Assembly (NCBI GenBank): GCA_900471815.1
Contig: UICE01000003.1
Coordinates: forward strand, 519,558-583,557
Direction: 5' to 3'
Source of the DNA: Hyphomicrobiales bacterium
GTDB taxonomy: Bacteria > Pseudomonadota > Alphaproteobacteria > Rhizobiales > Rhizobiaceae
Length of the DNA stretch: 64,000 bases
Part shown: piece after piece, positions 52,881-61,828 of the stretch
Position numbering within the stretch: the first letter of the stretch is position 1
Layout: every line of letters starts with the position of its first letter
The notes under the pieces: generated by a model
What the model saw: the letters and a program-made list of their open reading frames with translations, nothing else
The model's database searches: none
Told to the model about the DNA's origin: nothing
Made by a program: the position numbers and the translations under genes

Positions 52881-54158
52881 TTAGTTCGGTTCTGCCGTCA
52901 TGACAAGACACGTATTTTGTCCGCCAAATCCGAAGGAGCTTGAAAGCACCGCTGAAACCTTTGCCTCACGCTTCACGTTGGGAACGACGTCGAGCACGAT
53001 TGCAGGGTCGGGATTGTCATAGTTGATTGTTGGCGGAATAGTGCCGGTCTGAATTGTCAGAACTGAAAAAACGGCTTCGATAGCGCCCGCAGCAGTCAGC
53101 GTATGGCCGATCATCGACTTGTTGGAAGAAACCGGTAACGAGGATATGCGGTCACCAAAAACCGTCGAGAGGGCCAAATACTCCATCTTGTCGTTTTCCG
53201 GAGTTGAAGTGCCGTGGGCATTGACATAGTCGATGGCATCTTCCTTGATCCCCGCATCGTCCAAGGCTGCGCGCACGGCACCAATCGCCGGAGAGCCATC
53301 GGGCTTTGAGCGTGTGCGATGGAAATCATCTGCCTTTTCGCCGCAACCACGCATGATTCCGAGAATATTGGCGCCGCGGCCGACAGCAGATTCCAGCGAT
53401 TCCATAACAAGCGCGCCGGAACCTTCGGCCATGACAAAACCGTCACGGTCCTTTGAGAAAGGCTTGGCGGCCTTATGGGCAGGTTCATTGTGGGTTGAAA
53501 GTGCCGATAGCAGCGAGAAGCGGATAAGCGCTTCTGCCGACACGGAGCCATCAGTTCCGATTGACAGGACGCGGTCGCTTTCGCCACGCCGGATAGCCTC
53601 GACACCAAGTTGGATTGCAGTTGCGCCTGATGCACATGCGGTCGACAGCGTGATGGGCAGTCCGCGCGTTCCGAACTTGTCGGCGATGCATTCTGCTATA
53701 AAGCCAAATTCGGCCGTGTTGAACATCGCGCTTTGCGGTGCCTTTCGGCACGCTGCCAGCAATAGATCGTAACCGGGTTCGCCTTCGGACTTTACCAGTG
53801 CATCAAGCGCGAAGCGGTTGCGCCATTCGAGTTCCACGGGTGGCGCTGCGAGAAACAAAGGCCCGCCGAAATCATCGATTGGAAAACCGGCTTGCGCTAT
53901 GGCCTCTTCAGCGGCAAGGGAAGCCAGTTTCTGCGAAAGTGCTGACGCTCCCTGACTGCTCTCTTCAAGAAAATCCACAGTCCCGGCTATTTGCGTGCGC
54001 AAATTGTCGAGCGCAAAACGCGTTATGGTGTGAATGCCGGAAGTTCCCGAGGTCAGAGCTGTCCAGTTTTCTTCCTTGCCTTGTCCAAGCGAGGAGACGA
54101 CACCAAGACCAGTAATCGCAACCAGGGGGCGACCTAGATGATCAGTATATTTGGACAT
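52881..54158 (-). CDS. fabF1XL: Beta-ketoacyl-ACP synthase FabF1XL with intact Cys-His-His triad
   Basis: 425 residues of the KAS II type. Catalytic triad is complete: Cys175 in STACASGAT, His315 in NAHGTSTP and His352 in MIGHTLTAAG. It should condense malonyl units on AcpXL to extend the lipid A acyl chain. It follows fabF2XL by 11 bases and precedes adh2XL by 116. The neighbouring paralogue lacks the cysteine, so this is probably the working half of a pair. Confidence 0.93.
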   Translation of the reverse strand: MSKYTDHLGRPLVAITGLGVVSSLGQGKEENWTALTSGTSGIHTITRFALDNLRTQIAGTVDFLEESSQGASALSQKLASLAAEEAIAQAGFPIDDFGGPLFLAAPPVELEWRNRFALDALVKSEGEPGYDLLLAACRKAPQSAMFNTAEFGFIAECIADKFGTRGLPITLSTACASGATAIQLGVEAIRRGESDRVLSIGTDGSVSAEALIRFSLLSALSTHNEPAHKAAKPFSKDRDGFVMAEGSGALVMESLESAVGRGANILGIMRGCGEKADDFHRTRSKPDGSPAIGAVRAALDDAGIKEDAIDYVNAHGTSTPENDKMEYLALSTVFGDRISSLPVSSNKSMIGHTLTAAGAIEAVFSVLTIQTGTIPPTINYDNPDPAIVLDVVPNVKREAKVSAVLSSSFGFGGQNTCLVMTAEPN

Positions 54159-54169
54159 TGGAATATCCT

Positions 54170-55354
54170 TTAAACCTTGCTCAGGCGGGCAACGCCTTCA
54201 CTGCGCGTGGCACCGATGGAAGTCGCGAGTGCACTGGAAATATTAGCCGGACCAGTTGCCTCGTTTTCACTATCAAGCGGGAGAAAGGCTGTCCCATGAA
54301 AAACGCTCAATGCGGCGATGGCAACAGCGAGAGGGAATTGTGCCTCGCGCAGATGGCCCGTTTTACTGGAAAGTCCACGAACTGTTGAACTGGAGAAAGC
54401 CTCCAGCGCTGCTTTTTCTGCAGACGTGACTTTCTTTGCCCCGGTTGCACCGGAAACAATAAGATCAGCTGCCTTATCCGCACTTGCGGCACCCAGAAGC
54501 TTGGAAATCGTTTCGCCAAGGTTTTCGCGGTTGCGGCGAATCTGTGAGCTGTAAATAGCGTCAATGGCAGCGTAAGCGCGAACACCGCGCTTCTTGGCAT
54601 GGTCTGCACTTTCGAGAACGAGAAAGGCACCGCCGGAGCCTGTGACAATGCCACCGCCCTCGGAATTTTCCCTTTGCCAAACCGGCGACCATCCATCGGT
54701 TTTCAACATCTGGTTCAGCTCGAAACCGAGCAGCATGTCGGGATGTTCAGCGTTATAGGAGCCTCCCACGAGGGCGTGGGTGCTTTGGCCGGAACGAATG
54801 CGCGAAACCGCTGTGTCTATTGCGGAAATACCCGCACCTTCTTCGCCCATGAATGTGCGTGAAGATCCTGTCACCTTGTGAACAATCGAAATATTGCCCG
54901 CAAGGAGATTGGAAAGCTGTGCCAGGAAAAGCGTCGGACGCAATTCTGTCGACAGTTTTTCGTTCAGCATCGTGCCAAGATCATTGCGTACACGTGCTTC
55001 AGCCAGAATTTGCGTGTCGACAGTCACATCGCGTTCGCCGCCGCCCGCTGCCACAACCATATCCATTGTTGCGCAGAGAGCTTCATCGTCCTTGATGCCA
55101 GCATCCTGTAGAGCAAGACCGGCAGTATATGTGCCGATGCGCTGCCAGGTTTCCATCTGCCGCTGGTCGCCGCGTTTTGGAATCTGGCTGTTCCAATCGA
55201 CTTCACCGAGCGGATGCACTGTGTATGGCTTGAATCTTTCACCATCGATGCGCGGCTTGGCTCCATCGTTGAAAGCTTGCCAATGAGCATCGGCCCCTTC
55301 GCCCAAAGAGGAAATAAGTCCGATACCTGTGATAACGACGGTGTTGTTCTGCAT
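54170..55354 (-). CDS. fabF2XL: Ketosynthase-like protein FabF2XL lacking the active-site cysteine
   Basis: 394 residues with the FabF fold. Where FabF1XL has ACASG, the aligned stretch here is GEEGAG, placing Glu172 at the catalytic cysteine position, counted from the shared R(R/S)G(E/Q)S segment. The first catalytic His block (NAHGTS) is also gone; the second survives as SSKTGHL. Proteins like this act as chain-length factors (KS-beta) beside an active ketosynthase. In the lpxXL cluster it may set the C28 length together with FabF1XL. It follows acpXL by 71 bases. Confidence 0.9.
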   Translation of the reverse strand: MQNNTVVITGIGLISSLGEGADAHWQAFNDGAKPRIDGERFKPYTVHPLGEVDWNSQIPKRGDQRQMETWQRIGTYTAGLALQDAGIKDDEALCATMDMVVAAGGGERDVTVDTQILAEARVRNDLGTMLNEKLSTELRPTLFLAQLSNLLAGNISIVHKVTGSSRTFMGEEGAGISAIDTAVSRIRSGQSTHALVGGSYNAEHPDMLLGFELNQMLKTDGWSPVWQRENSEGGGIVTGSGGAFLVLESADHAKKRGVRAYAAIDAIYSSQIRRNRENLGETISKLLGAASADKAADLIVSGATGAKKVTSAEKAALEAFSSSTVRGLSSKTGHLREAQFPLAVAIAALSVFHGTAFLPLDSENEATGPANISSALATSIGATRSEGVARLSKV

Positions 55355-55425
55355 TGTCTCGCAACACCGTTGTTACGGTGCATCCGGTTAATGGATATGT
55401 CTTAGCGCCCGCGTTGGTCTGCGGA

Positions 55426-55707
55426 TCAGGCTTTCTTGGCGGCGACCAGTTCGTCGATTTTGGCGCAAAGATTCTTCAACACGAAATATTCTTCGGTCGG
55501 AACCTTGCCGTCATTGACTTCCTGCGTCCACTGTTCAAGCGGAATCTTGATGCCGAATGCCTTGTCGATGGCGAAAACGATATCGAGGAAATCCAGACTG
55601 TCGATGCCAAGATCGTCGATTGTATGGCTTTCCGGCGTGATGCTGTCGCGGTCGATCTCGCTGGTTTCAGCAATAATATCGGCGACTTTGTCGAATGTAT
55701 CGGACAA
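55426..55707 (-). CDS. acpXL: Acyl carrier protein AcpXL
   Basis: 93 residues, acidic, with the phosphopantetheine site Ser37 in GIDSLDF. AcpXL carries the growing very-long-chain fatty acid for lipid A in Rhizobiales and is longer than housekeeping AcpP. It heads the cluster fabF2XL, fabF1XL, adh2XL, lpxXL. In Rhizobium a dehydratase gene (fabZXL) usually follows acpXL; only 71 bases separate it from fabF2XL here, so that gene is not in the expected place. Confidence 0.94.
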   Translation of the reverse strand: MSDTFDKVADIIAETSEIDRDSITPESHTIDDLGIDSLDFLDIVFAIDKAFGIKIPLEQWTQEVNDGKVPTEEYFVLKNLCAKIDELVAAKKA

Positions 55708-55813
55708 TTGATTTTCCTTTTGTTTTAGGTGTCTCGTCTAAGACCCTGCGATCTGATGAGCCGGTATCTAGCTTTTTTCGCAGGCGAGGGAAAGACCCAA
55801 GAGCATGTGGTGA

Positions 55814-56398
55814 TTAGTCGAATATGATTCTTCCAGCAACGTGAATGGTTTTTCCGTCCTCTGCGGGAGCTGCAACAACAGCCTCGCTGGGCCGGGGTGC
55901 CACTCCTGTTAGCGCTATTATATTGTTACGATCCGTGAGCAATACCAGATTTCCAGAGCCTTTGAACGAAATGATCGTGGTTCGAATTTGTTCAAGCTGC
56001 GTTTCTCTTGCTGTGTCATCGCCAGCCATTGGATCAAGCGGGGCGAATATTTCCATAGGGGATGAACCAAAGGAAAGGCGCGCTGTCTCCCGTGCATTAC
56101 AAACGGTGCTTGTCAAAACCTTGTCGATTCGCACACCGCGGGCAGCAAATCGCGCGCCTAGCTTTTGCGCCAGCTGGTGACCCCGGTCCGAGAGCGTTCG
56201 TGCGGCACAATCCGCGGAAGTATCAGATGATGGGCTGAGCGCGCCTGAAGCATCGCCGCCCTGAATGAGGATTGTATAGCCTCCGCGCTGAACTCTTGCC
56301 CAAGCGGCATCTGTCGCCTGAGCGGGCACGGATGCGAGGGCGATGCCAAACGTCAGAACCAATCCGGAGTAAAGCCAAAGACTCGATCGATATGCCAT
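55814..56398 (-). CDS. Secreted histidine phosphatase-like protein, catalytic residues lost
   Basis: 194 residues with a signal peptide (cleavage after ALASVPAQA near 28). The fold pattern of histidine-phosphatase (phosphoglycerate mutase-like) proteins is clear: RTLSDRGHQLAQKLG at 67-81 and VCNARETARLSF at 99-110. The RH pair expected near 46 reads Gln46-Gly47 (LIQGGDA), and the second catalytic His position reads Asp156 (LLTDRNN). It is therefore probably not a phosphatase. It may bind a phosphorylated or other ligand. Stands alone upstream of the acpXL cluster on the same strand, no obvious link. Confidence 0.82.
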   Translation of the reverse strand: MAYRSSLWLYSGLVLTFGIALASVPAQATDAAWARVQRGGYTILIQGGDASGALSPSSDTSADCAARTLSDRGHQLAQKLGARFAARGVRIDKVLTSTVCNARETARLSFGSSPMEIFAPLDPMAGDDTARETQLEQIRTTIISFKGSGNLVLLTDRNNIIALTGVAPRPSEAVVAAPAEDGKTIHVAGRIIFD

Positions 56399-56497
56399 TC
56401 ATTCTCCTTATCAGGCAGATGGGAATTCTGCTCGCAAAAATAAAGTGATCGTTTTCCAGGCTTGCTCCTCGAAACTTCCGGGCTTATCCCAAGGATC

Positions 56498-57454
56498 ATG
56501 AGTCTTATCCAAACAATCATCGTTGTTTTTGGCGTCATCGCTATCGCCTATGCGGCGGCGCATTTCAAATTGCTTGATGAGCGGGTCGGCGATGGTCTTT
56601 CCGATTTCGTGTTCATGATTGCAGCGCCGCTATTATTGTTCAGAACCATGGTGACGGCCGACTTTCATGGCGCAGCGCCTTGGTCGCTGTGGATCGCCTA
56701 TTTCAGCGGTGTCGTTGTGGCCTGGGCCGCGTCGGACCTCGCTATCAAATATATGTTTGGCCGAGATAATCGCGCTGGTGTCGTTGCCGGGGTTTCTGGA
56801 TCTTTCTCCAATTTGGTTTTCCTTGGAATGCCGCTTGTGCTTGGCGTATTCGGGCAAAACGGCTTTGCGATACTCTCTCTCATTGTCGCCATTCACATGC
56901 CGATCATGATGGCAGCATCAATCAGCTTGCATGAAATCGCGATGCGACGGGATGGCGTATTCAGCGGAGAAGCCCATCTGGCGGCGGTCGTGCTTTCGTT
57001 CTTCAAGAGCTTGCTGCGAAATCCGTTCGTGCTTGGAATATTAGCCGGATGGATTTGGCGGCTTGTTGGTCTGACGATGCCACAGACAGCGGATGCTCTC
57101 ATACAAACTCTGGCGAGTGTTGCCGGGCCGGTTGCGCTGTTCGCGATGGGGATGGGGCTGAAGAAATTTGGCGTGTCGGGAAATATTGCCGCAGCGCTCG
57201 TCATGTCTGTCATAAAATTATTGCTGATGCCTGCAGTTGTTTTAGGGGCTGTGTGGCTGTTGGGACTAGCGCCGTTTACCGCAAAAATTGCCGTCGTGGC
57301 AGCAGCTTTGCCTGCAGGCGTGAATTCCTATCTCATTGCCACACGCTTTGGAACAGGGCAGGCTTTGGCATCTAACTCAATGGTTATGGCGACTGCTCTG
57401 TCTGCGGTGACACTGGCATTCTGGGTTTCAGTTGTTACCTATATATTTGGCTAG
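56498..57454 (+). CDS. AEC-family (auxin efflux carrier-like) transporter
   Basis: 318 residues from the ATG at 56498; an earlier TTG opens 12 codons upstream. About ten hydrophobic helices with a central GLKKFG loop, as in AEC transporters. Related bacterial members export or import organic acids such as malate. Substrate unknown. A short hairpin terminator overlaps its stop codon. Confidence 0.85.
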   Translation: MSLIQTIIVVFGVIAIAYAAAHFKLLDERVGDGLSDFVFMIAAPLLLFRTMVTADFHGAAPWSLWIAYFSGVVVAWAASDLAIKYMFGRDNRAGVVAGVSGSFSNLVFLGMPLVLGVFGQNGFAILSLIVAIHMPIMMAASISLHEIAMRRDGVFSGEAHLAAVVLSFFKSLLRNPFVLGILAGWIWRLVGLTMPQTADALIQTLASVAGPVALFAMGMGLKKFGVSGNIAAALVMSVIKLLLMPAVVLGAVWLLGLAPFTAKIAVVAAALPAGVNSYLIATRFGTGQALASNSMVMATALSAVTLAFWVSVVTYIFG

Positions 57455-57473
57455 CTGCGCCGTTGCAGCTTTT
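57453..57473 (+). terminator. Short terminator-like hairpin after the AEC transporter
   Basis: AGCTGC and GCAGCT are perfect 6-bp arms around GCCGTT, followed by TTTT. Begins at the stop codon. Short stem, moderate support. Confidence 0.45.
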
Positions 57474-57590
57474 GCCAAAAAGGAGCAGGGTGCTTACGGA
57501 CCTTGACCCAAGGCTCGATTGCCCAGCGCAATATGGTTATCCTTCACGGAATCCACCTAAAGAGCATAACCCTTCGAACACAGGGAGAAT

Positions 57591-59051
57591 ATGATGTTGC
57601 AGAAATCCAGCCAGTTCATGAAGCAGGCCAATCTTATCAATGGCGAGTGGATCGCGGCAGATTCGGGCAAGACAATCGATGTCATCAATCCCGCGACAGG
57701 GCTCGTCATTGGCACAGTGCCCAATTCGGGTAGGGCCGAAACGAAGCGCGCCATTGACGCGGCAGCGGAAGCCTTCAAAACCTGGCGCAAGACATCGGCG
57801 CTGGAGCGCTCAAAGCTGATGCGCAAATTGCACGATGCAATCCTGGACAACCAGGATGCGCTCGCCGAATTGCTAACGCTGGAACAAGGTAAATCACTCG
57901 CCGAATCCAAGGGCGAGGTTGGCATGTCTGCCGCTTATATCCTTTGGTATGCTGAAGAGGCCCGTCGTACTTATGGTGATACCGTACCGTCACCTTGGGC
58001 TGATCGCCGGATCATGATTACCAAAGAGCCAGTTGGCGTTATCGGCGCTATCACGCCTTGGAATTTCCCCTCTTCCATGCTGGCACGCAAGATTGGCCCG
58101 GCCTTGGCTTCTGGTTGTACAGCCGTTGTAAAACCAGCCACGCAGACACCTTATTCAGGTCTTGCATGGGGACTATTATGCGAGCAGGCAGGTATTCCGA
58201 AAGGCGTCGTCAATATTCTGACAGGCTCGGCCAGCGAGATTGGCGGCGAAATTACCAGCAATCCCGTCGTGCGTAAGATAACCTTCACGGGTTCTACCGA
58301 AATCGGCAAGATTTTGATCAAACAGGCGGCCGATACTGTCAAGAAAGTATCGATGGAACTCGGCGGAAATGCGCCATTCATCGTGTTTGATGATGCGGAT
58401 GTCGACCGGGCCGTCGACGGCGCCATCATGGCAAAGTTCCGCAACTCCGGACAAACCTGCGTTTGCACAAATCGGTTTCTGGTTCAGGCTGGAATCTACG
58501 ATAGTTTCGTTGAAAAATTTGCAGCAAAGACTGCAAAGCTCAAGATCGGCAATGGGCTTGAAGCAGGCACCGAACAAGGTCCGCTCATTGATGAAAAGGC
58601 CGTCGAAAAGGTTGAGGAATTTATCGCTGACGCAAAACAGAAGGGCGGGAAGATTGTCACTGGTGGCAAGCGCCATTCGCTAGGCGGCAGCTTCTTTGAG
58701 CCAACCGTCATTGGCGATGCAAAGCCGGACATGCTTTTCACGACAGAGGAAATCTTTGGCCCCGTTGCTCCTATCTACAAGTTTGAGACGGAGCAGGAAG
58801 CAATTGATCTTGCCAACAACACGCAGTTCGGCCTTGCCAGCTATTTCTACACGCAGGATCTTGGGCGTGTGTTCCGTGTTTCGGAAGGTTTGAAATATGG
58901 CATGGTCGGCGTCAATGAGGGACTGATCACAACCGTCGAAGCTCCCTTTGGCGGCGTTAAAGAATCAGGTCTCGGCAAGGAAGGCGGGCATCAAGGCATC
59001 GAAGATTATCTCGATACCAAATATGTCTGCATTGGTGGGCTTGGTCTTTAG
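57591..59051 (+). CDS. gabD: NAD(P)-dependent succinate-semialdehyde dehydrogenase
   Basis: 486 residues of the aldehyde dehydrogenase superfamily: TPWNFPSSMLARK at 155-167, FTGSTEIGK at 232-240, catalytic Glu256 in MELGGN and Cys290 in NSGQTCVC. The second cysteine, Cys292, is typical of SSADH. It oxidises succinate semialdehyde to succinate. No gabT is adjacent. Glutarate semialdehyde is an alternative substrate. The first two codons are both ATG; the leader contains GGGAGAA. Confidence 0.9.
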   Translation: MMLQKSSQFMKQANLINGEWIAADSGKTIDVINPATGLVIGTVPNSGRAETKRAIDAAAEAFKTWRKTSALERSKLMRKLHDAILDNQDALAELLTLEQGKSLAESKGEVGMSAAYILWYAEEARRTYGDTVPSPWADRRIMITKEPVGVIGAITPWNFPSSMLARKIGPALASGCTAVVKPATQTPYSGLAWGLLCEQAGIPKGVVNILTGSASEIGGEITSNPVVRKITFTGSTEIGKILIKQAADTVKKVSMELGGNAPFIVFDDADVDRAVDGAIMAKFRNSGQTCVCTNRFLVQAGIYDSFVEKFAAKTAKLKIGNGLEAGTEQGPLIDEKAVEKVEEFIADAKQKGGKIVTGGKRHSLGGSFFEPTVIGDAKPDMLFTTEEIFGPVAPIYKFETEQEAIDLANNTQFGLASYFYTQDLGRVFRVSEGLKYGMVGVNEGLITTVEAPFGGVKESGLGKEGGHQGIEDYLDTKYVCIGGLGL

Positions 59052-59073
59052 GCTGTTTAGCTCACATCATTCA

Positions 59074-59097
59074 CCTGATGCATTCCGGTGCATCAGG
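59074..59097 (+). terminator. Hairpin between gabD and galM
   Basis: CCTGATGCA and TGCATCAGG are perfect 9-bp arms around TTCCGG, 23 bases after the gabD stop. No T-run follows, so it may be a terminator helped by other factors or an mRNA-stability element. Confidence 0.5.
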
Positions 59098-59137
59098 CTG
59101 CCTGCGCAATGAATCTTATAAAAGGTTTTAAAGTCAA

Positions 59138-60157
59138 ATGGATACGGAAGTTTTTGGGCATACTGATTCAGGTGAAGCGGTGCATTGCATTACCATTGTT
59201 GGCGGTGGCCTGACGGCGAAAGTCCTGACCTGGGGTGCCGTTATTCAGGACCTGCGCCTGAAAGGTCATGAAAGTCCGCTGGTGCTTGGCTATCAGAACT
59301 TTGCCGATTACCCCGCCTATTCGCCCTATCTCGGGGCCACGATTGGCCGTTCCATTAATCGCATTCGGGACGGCGAATTGACGATTGATGGCAAAACCTA
59401 TCAGTTGGAGAAGAATTTCCGCGGCTTGCACAATATTCATGGCGGCACGCTTGGGGCGGGAAAACGTTTGTGGCAGGTTGTGGCCGTTGGGCCGGACTAT
59501 GTGACGCTGACAATTCATCTGCCCGATGGCGAGGTGGGTTTTCCGGGTAATCTCAACATTACCTGCACCTATATGCTTGAGTCGAAGGGCACTCTGGCCA
59601 TTCGTATGGATGCAGTCACAGACAAGCCAACCCTATGCAATCTCGCGCATCACAGTTACTTCAATCTGGATGATGGTGGCGCAACTGAAGCGCTCGATCA
59701 TCAGGTACGTATGGATGCGCAGGCCTATCTGCCTACCGATGCTGATCTTCTGCCTGATGGGCGCGTTTTGCCTGTGGCAGGAACCACGCATGATTTTCGT
59801 GAATTCAGACCAGTACGGCGTGAAGAAAACGGCAAGCAGGTTATCTATGACAATAATTTCTGTCTGGCGAGCGAGCGGCGCCCGCTGTGCCCGGTCGCTT
59901 GGGCCAGAGGAGCTAAATCTGGCGTGGAAATGACTGTGTCCACCACCGAGCCGGGTGTGCAGCTTTATGCATCCAATACGCTTGGCGGAAAGCCTGCCAT
60001 TGGTTTGACCGGAAAAACATATGAAAATTATGCGGCATTGTGTTTCGAAGCGCAGATTTGGCCAGATTCAACACATTTTTCGTACTTCCCGCAGGCGATC
60101 CTGCGGCCAGACGAAACATACAGCCAAATGACAAAGTACAGTTTTAAAAAATCTTAG
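59138..60157 (+). CDS. galM: Aldose 1-epimerase
   Basis: 339 residues of the GalM family: HNIHGG near residue 95 and HHSYFNLDDGG near 172 carry the substrate-binding and catalytic histidines. It interconverts alpha and beta anomers of sugars such as glucose or galactose. The 3' end overlaps the convergent sugar-kinase gene by four bases. No sugar transporter is adjacent, so the specific sugar is unclear. Confidence 0.9.
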   Translation: MDTEVFGHTDSGEAVHCITIVGGGLTAKVLTWGAVIQDLRLKGHESPLVLGYQNFADYPAYSPYLGATIGRSINRIRDGELTIDGKTYQLEKNFRGLHNIHGGTLGAGKRLWQVVAVGPDYVTLTIHLPDGEVGFPGNLNITCTYMLESKGTLAIRMDAVTDKPTLCNLAHHSYFNLDDGGATEALDHQVRMDAQAYLPTDADLLPDGRVLPVAGTTHDFREFRPVRREENGKQVIYDNNFCLASERRPLCPVAWARGAKSGVEMTVSTTEPGVQLYASNTLGGKPAIGLTGKTYENYAALCFEAQIWPDSTHFSYFPQAILRPDETYSQMTKYSFKKS

Positions 60158-61068
60158 CCAAAGGCCGCGCGCGCTTCGCTCATGGGAGCAAGTGCGCCGT
60201 GAAATTCAACCACGCGAGCGGCAACCCTATGGGCACTGGCTGCAGCCTTGACGGGGTCAAAGCCGGCAAGGCGCGAGGCAATGTAGCCGCCATTGAAGCT
60301 GTCGCCAGCGCCGGTCGTATCAACTGCCTTGGCAATGGTTGCTGGCACGTTGGTGCGGCGACCATCAGCCACTACAAGCGCTGGCTCCGTGCCATCTTTA
60401 ACGACGATCTCGCCTACGCCAAAACCGGCTATCCGGTCAGCCGTGTGATCAGGTGTTGCGTCGCCAAAAAGTGCGTTCTCATCTGGAAATGTGGGTAAGG
60501 CAATGTCGGTGACGCGAAAGGCATCGCTGAGTACCTGCTGGGCTGTGTCGGCATTTTCCCACAGGCGAGGGCGGTAATTGGCATCGAAGACAATGAGAGA
60601 TCCCTGTTCGCGTGCGTTTTTGACAGCGTTCAAAACATTTTCACGGTTTTTGGGACTGAGAATACCCATGGTGATCCCGGAGAAATAAACAATCTCACGT
60701 CCGGCGAGGCTTTGTGCCAGCGCCTCCGTGTCATCTGCCAGCTGGCGCGCAGCCGCGTCATTGCGCCAGTAGGTGAACGAACGCTCGGCCCCGGTCAAAC
60801 TTATCGCATAAAGTCCCGGGCGCGCACCGGCGATAATCGGACTATTGGCTGTTTGAATACCGTTTTCATTCAGGAATGCGCGCTGCTTCATCGAGAAGGG
60901 ATCATCGCCGAAAGCCGTGACGTAATCTACGGGATACTCGGTTTTGGTAAGCGCCCGGACATACCAGGTGGTGTTAAGCGTATCGCCTGCGAAACCCATG
61001 CGCCATTGGTCGCCATTAGCACCGGACAGCTCAATCATACACTCGCCGATTGCCGCAAAACCACCCAT
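60154..61068 (-). CDS. kdgK: PfkB-family sugar kinase, probably 2-keto-3-deoxygluconate kinase
   Basis: 304 residues with the PfkB signatures: an IGECMIELSG start and the C-terminal DTTGAGDSFNGGY with the catalytic Asp. KdgK-like features (YWRNDAAARQL in the middle) suggest phosphorylation of 2-dehydro-3-deoxygluconate for the Entner-Doudoroff route. Convergent with galM by four bases. Other PfkB kinases remain possible. Confidence 0.85.
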   Translation of the reverse strand: MGGFAAIGECMIELSGANGDQWRMGFAGDTLNTTWYVRALTKTEYPVDYVTAFGDDPFSMKQRAFLNENGIQTANSPIIAGARPGLYAISLTGAERSFTYWRNDAAARQLADDTEALAQSLAGREIVYFSGITMGILSPKNRENVLNAVKNAREQGSLIVFDANYRPRLWENADTAQQVLSDAFRVTDIALPTFPDENALFGDATPDHTADRIAGFGVGEIVVKDGTEPALVVADGRRTNVPATIAKAVDTTGAGDSFNGGYIASRLAGFDPVKAAASAHRVAARVVEFHGALAPMSEARAAFG

Positions 61069-61199
61069 GTCATCTCTCCCGAATATTGGTCGCGCGACTG
61101 ATATACTAGTGCGGTCTGTATGTCATTTCCAAAGTGATGGCTGTCATAATCGTTTCGCCATGGCATGTTAGTCGGCGAATGCGAATGCAGGAGGAAATG

Positions 61200-61811
61200 A
61201 TGACGCGGATTACGTCGATAGAACAACTTGAAGCCATTTATAGTGGTGTAAGTGAAGCCTCGACTGCCAAAGTGGCAGATCGAATCACGCCGGATTATCG
61301 CTTGCTGATTGAAGGATCGCCATTCGTTGCTTTTGCCACGAGTGGTCCGGAAGGGCTGGATTGTTCTCCGCGTGGTGATCTAGCCGGGTTTATCCGGGTA
61401 CATGACGAGAGAACGCTAATGATGCCGGATCGGCGGGGCAACAACCGTATTGATTCGCTGCGAAATATCGTCCGTGACCCGCGTGTGGCTCTGTTGTTTC
61501 TCATTCCCGGTTTGACGACGACCTTTCGAGTCAATGGCCGTGCCTATATCGAAACGGATCAGGTAGTGCTTGAGAGTTTCAATGTGGACGGCAAGGCGCC
61601 ACGATCCGTCACCGTCATTGAGGTCGAAGAGGCCTATTTCCAATGTGCCCGCGCGCTTATTCGGTCGGAGCTTTGGAATCCATCAAAACATCGTTCTCCG
61701 AAGGAGTTTCCGACGCCGGGCCAAATCCTTGCCGCGTTGAGCGAAGCGCGCTTTGATGGTGATACCTATGACCGCGAATGGCCGGAGCGGGCCGCAAAAA
61801 CCATGTGGTAG
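61200..61811 (+). CDS. Pyridoxamine 5'-phosphate oxidase-like FMN-binding protein
   Basis: 203 residues from the ATG at 61200, six bases after AGGAGG; a longer frame to 61134 is less credible. The split-barrel flavin fold is suggested by LIEGSPFVAFATSGPEGLDCSPRG and NNRIDSLRNIVRDPRVALLF. It resembles the MSMEG_1061-type FMN proteins rather than PdxH. Function unknown; it converges on phnF, whose end lies 17 bases away. Confidence 0.8.
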   Translation: MTRITSIEQLEAIYSGVSEASTAKVADRITPDYRLLIEGSPFVAFATSGPEGLDCSPRGDLAGFIRVHDERTLMMPDRRGNNRIDSLRNIVRDPRVALLFLIPGLTTTFRVNGRAYIETDQVVLESFNVDGKAPRSVTVIEVEEAYFQCARALIRSELWNPSKHRSPKEFPTPGQILAALSEARFDGDTYDREWPERAAKTMW

Positions 61812-61828
61812 CAGGAGCAAGGTTTGCT

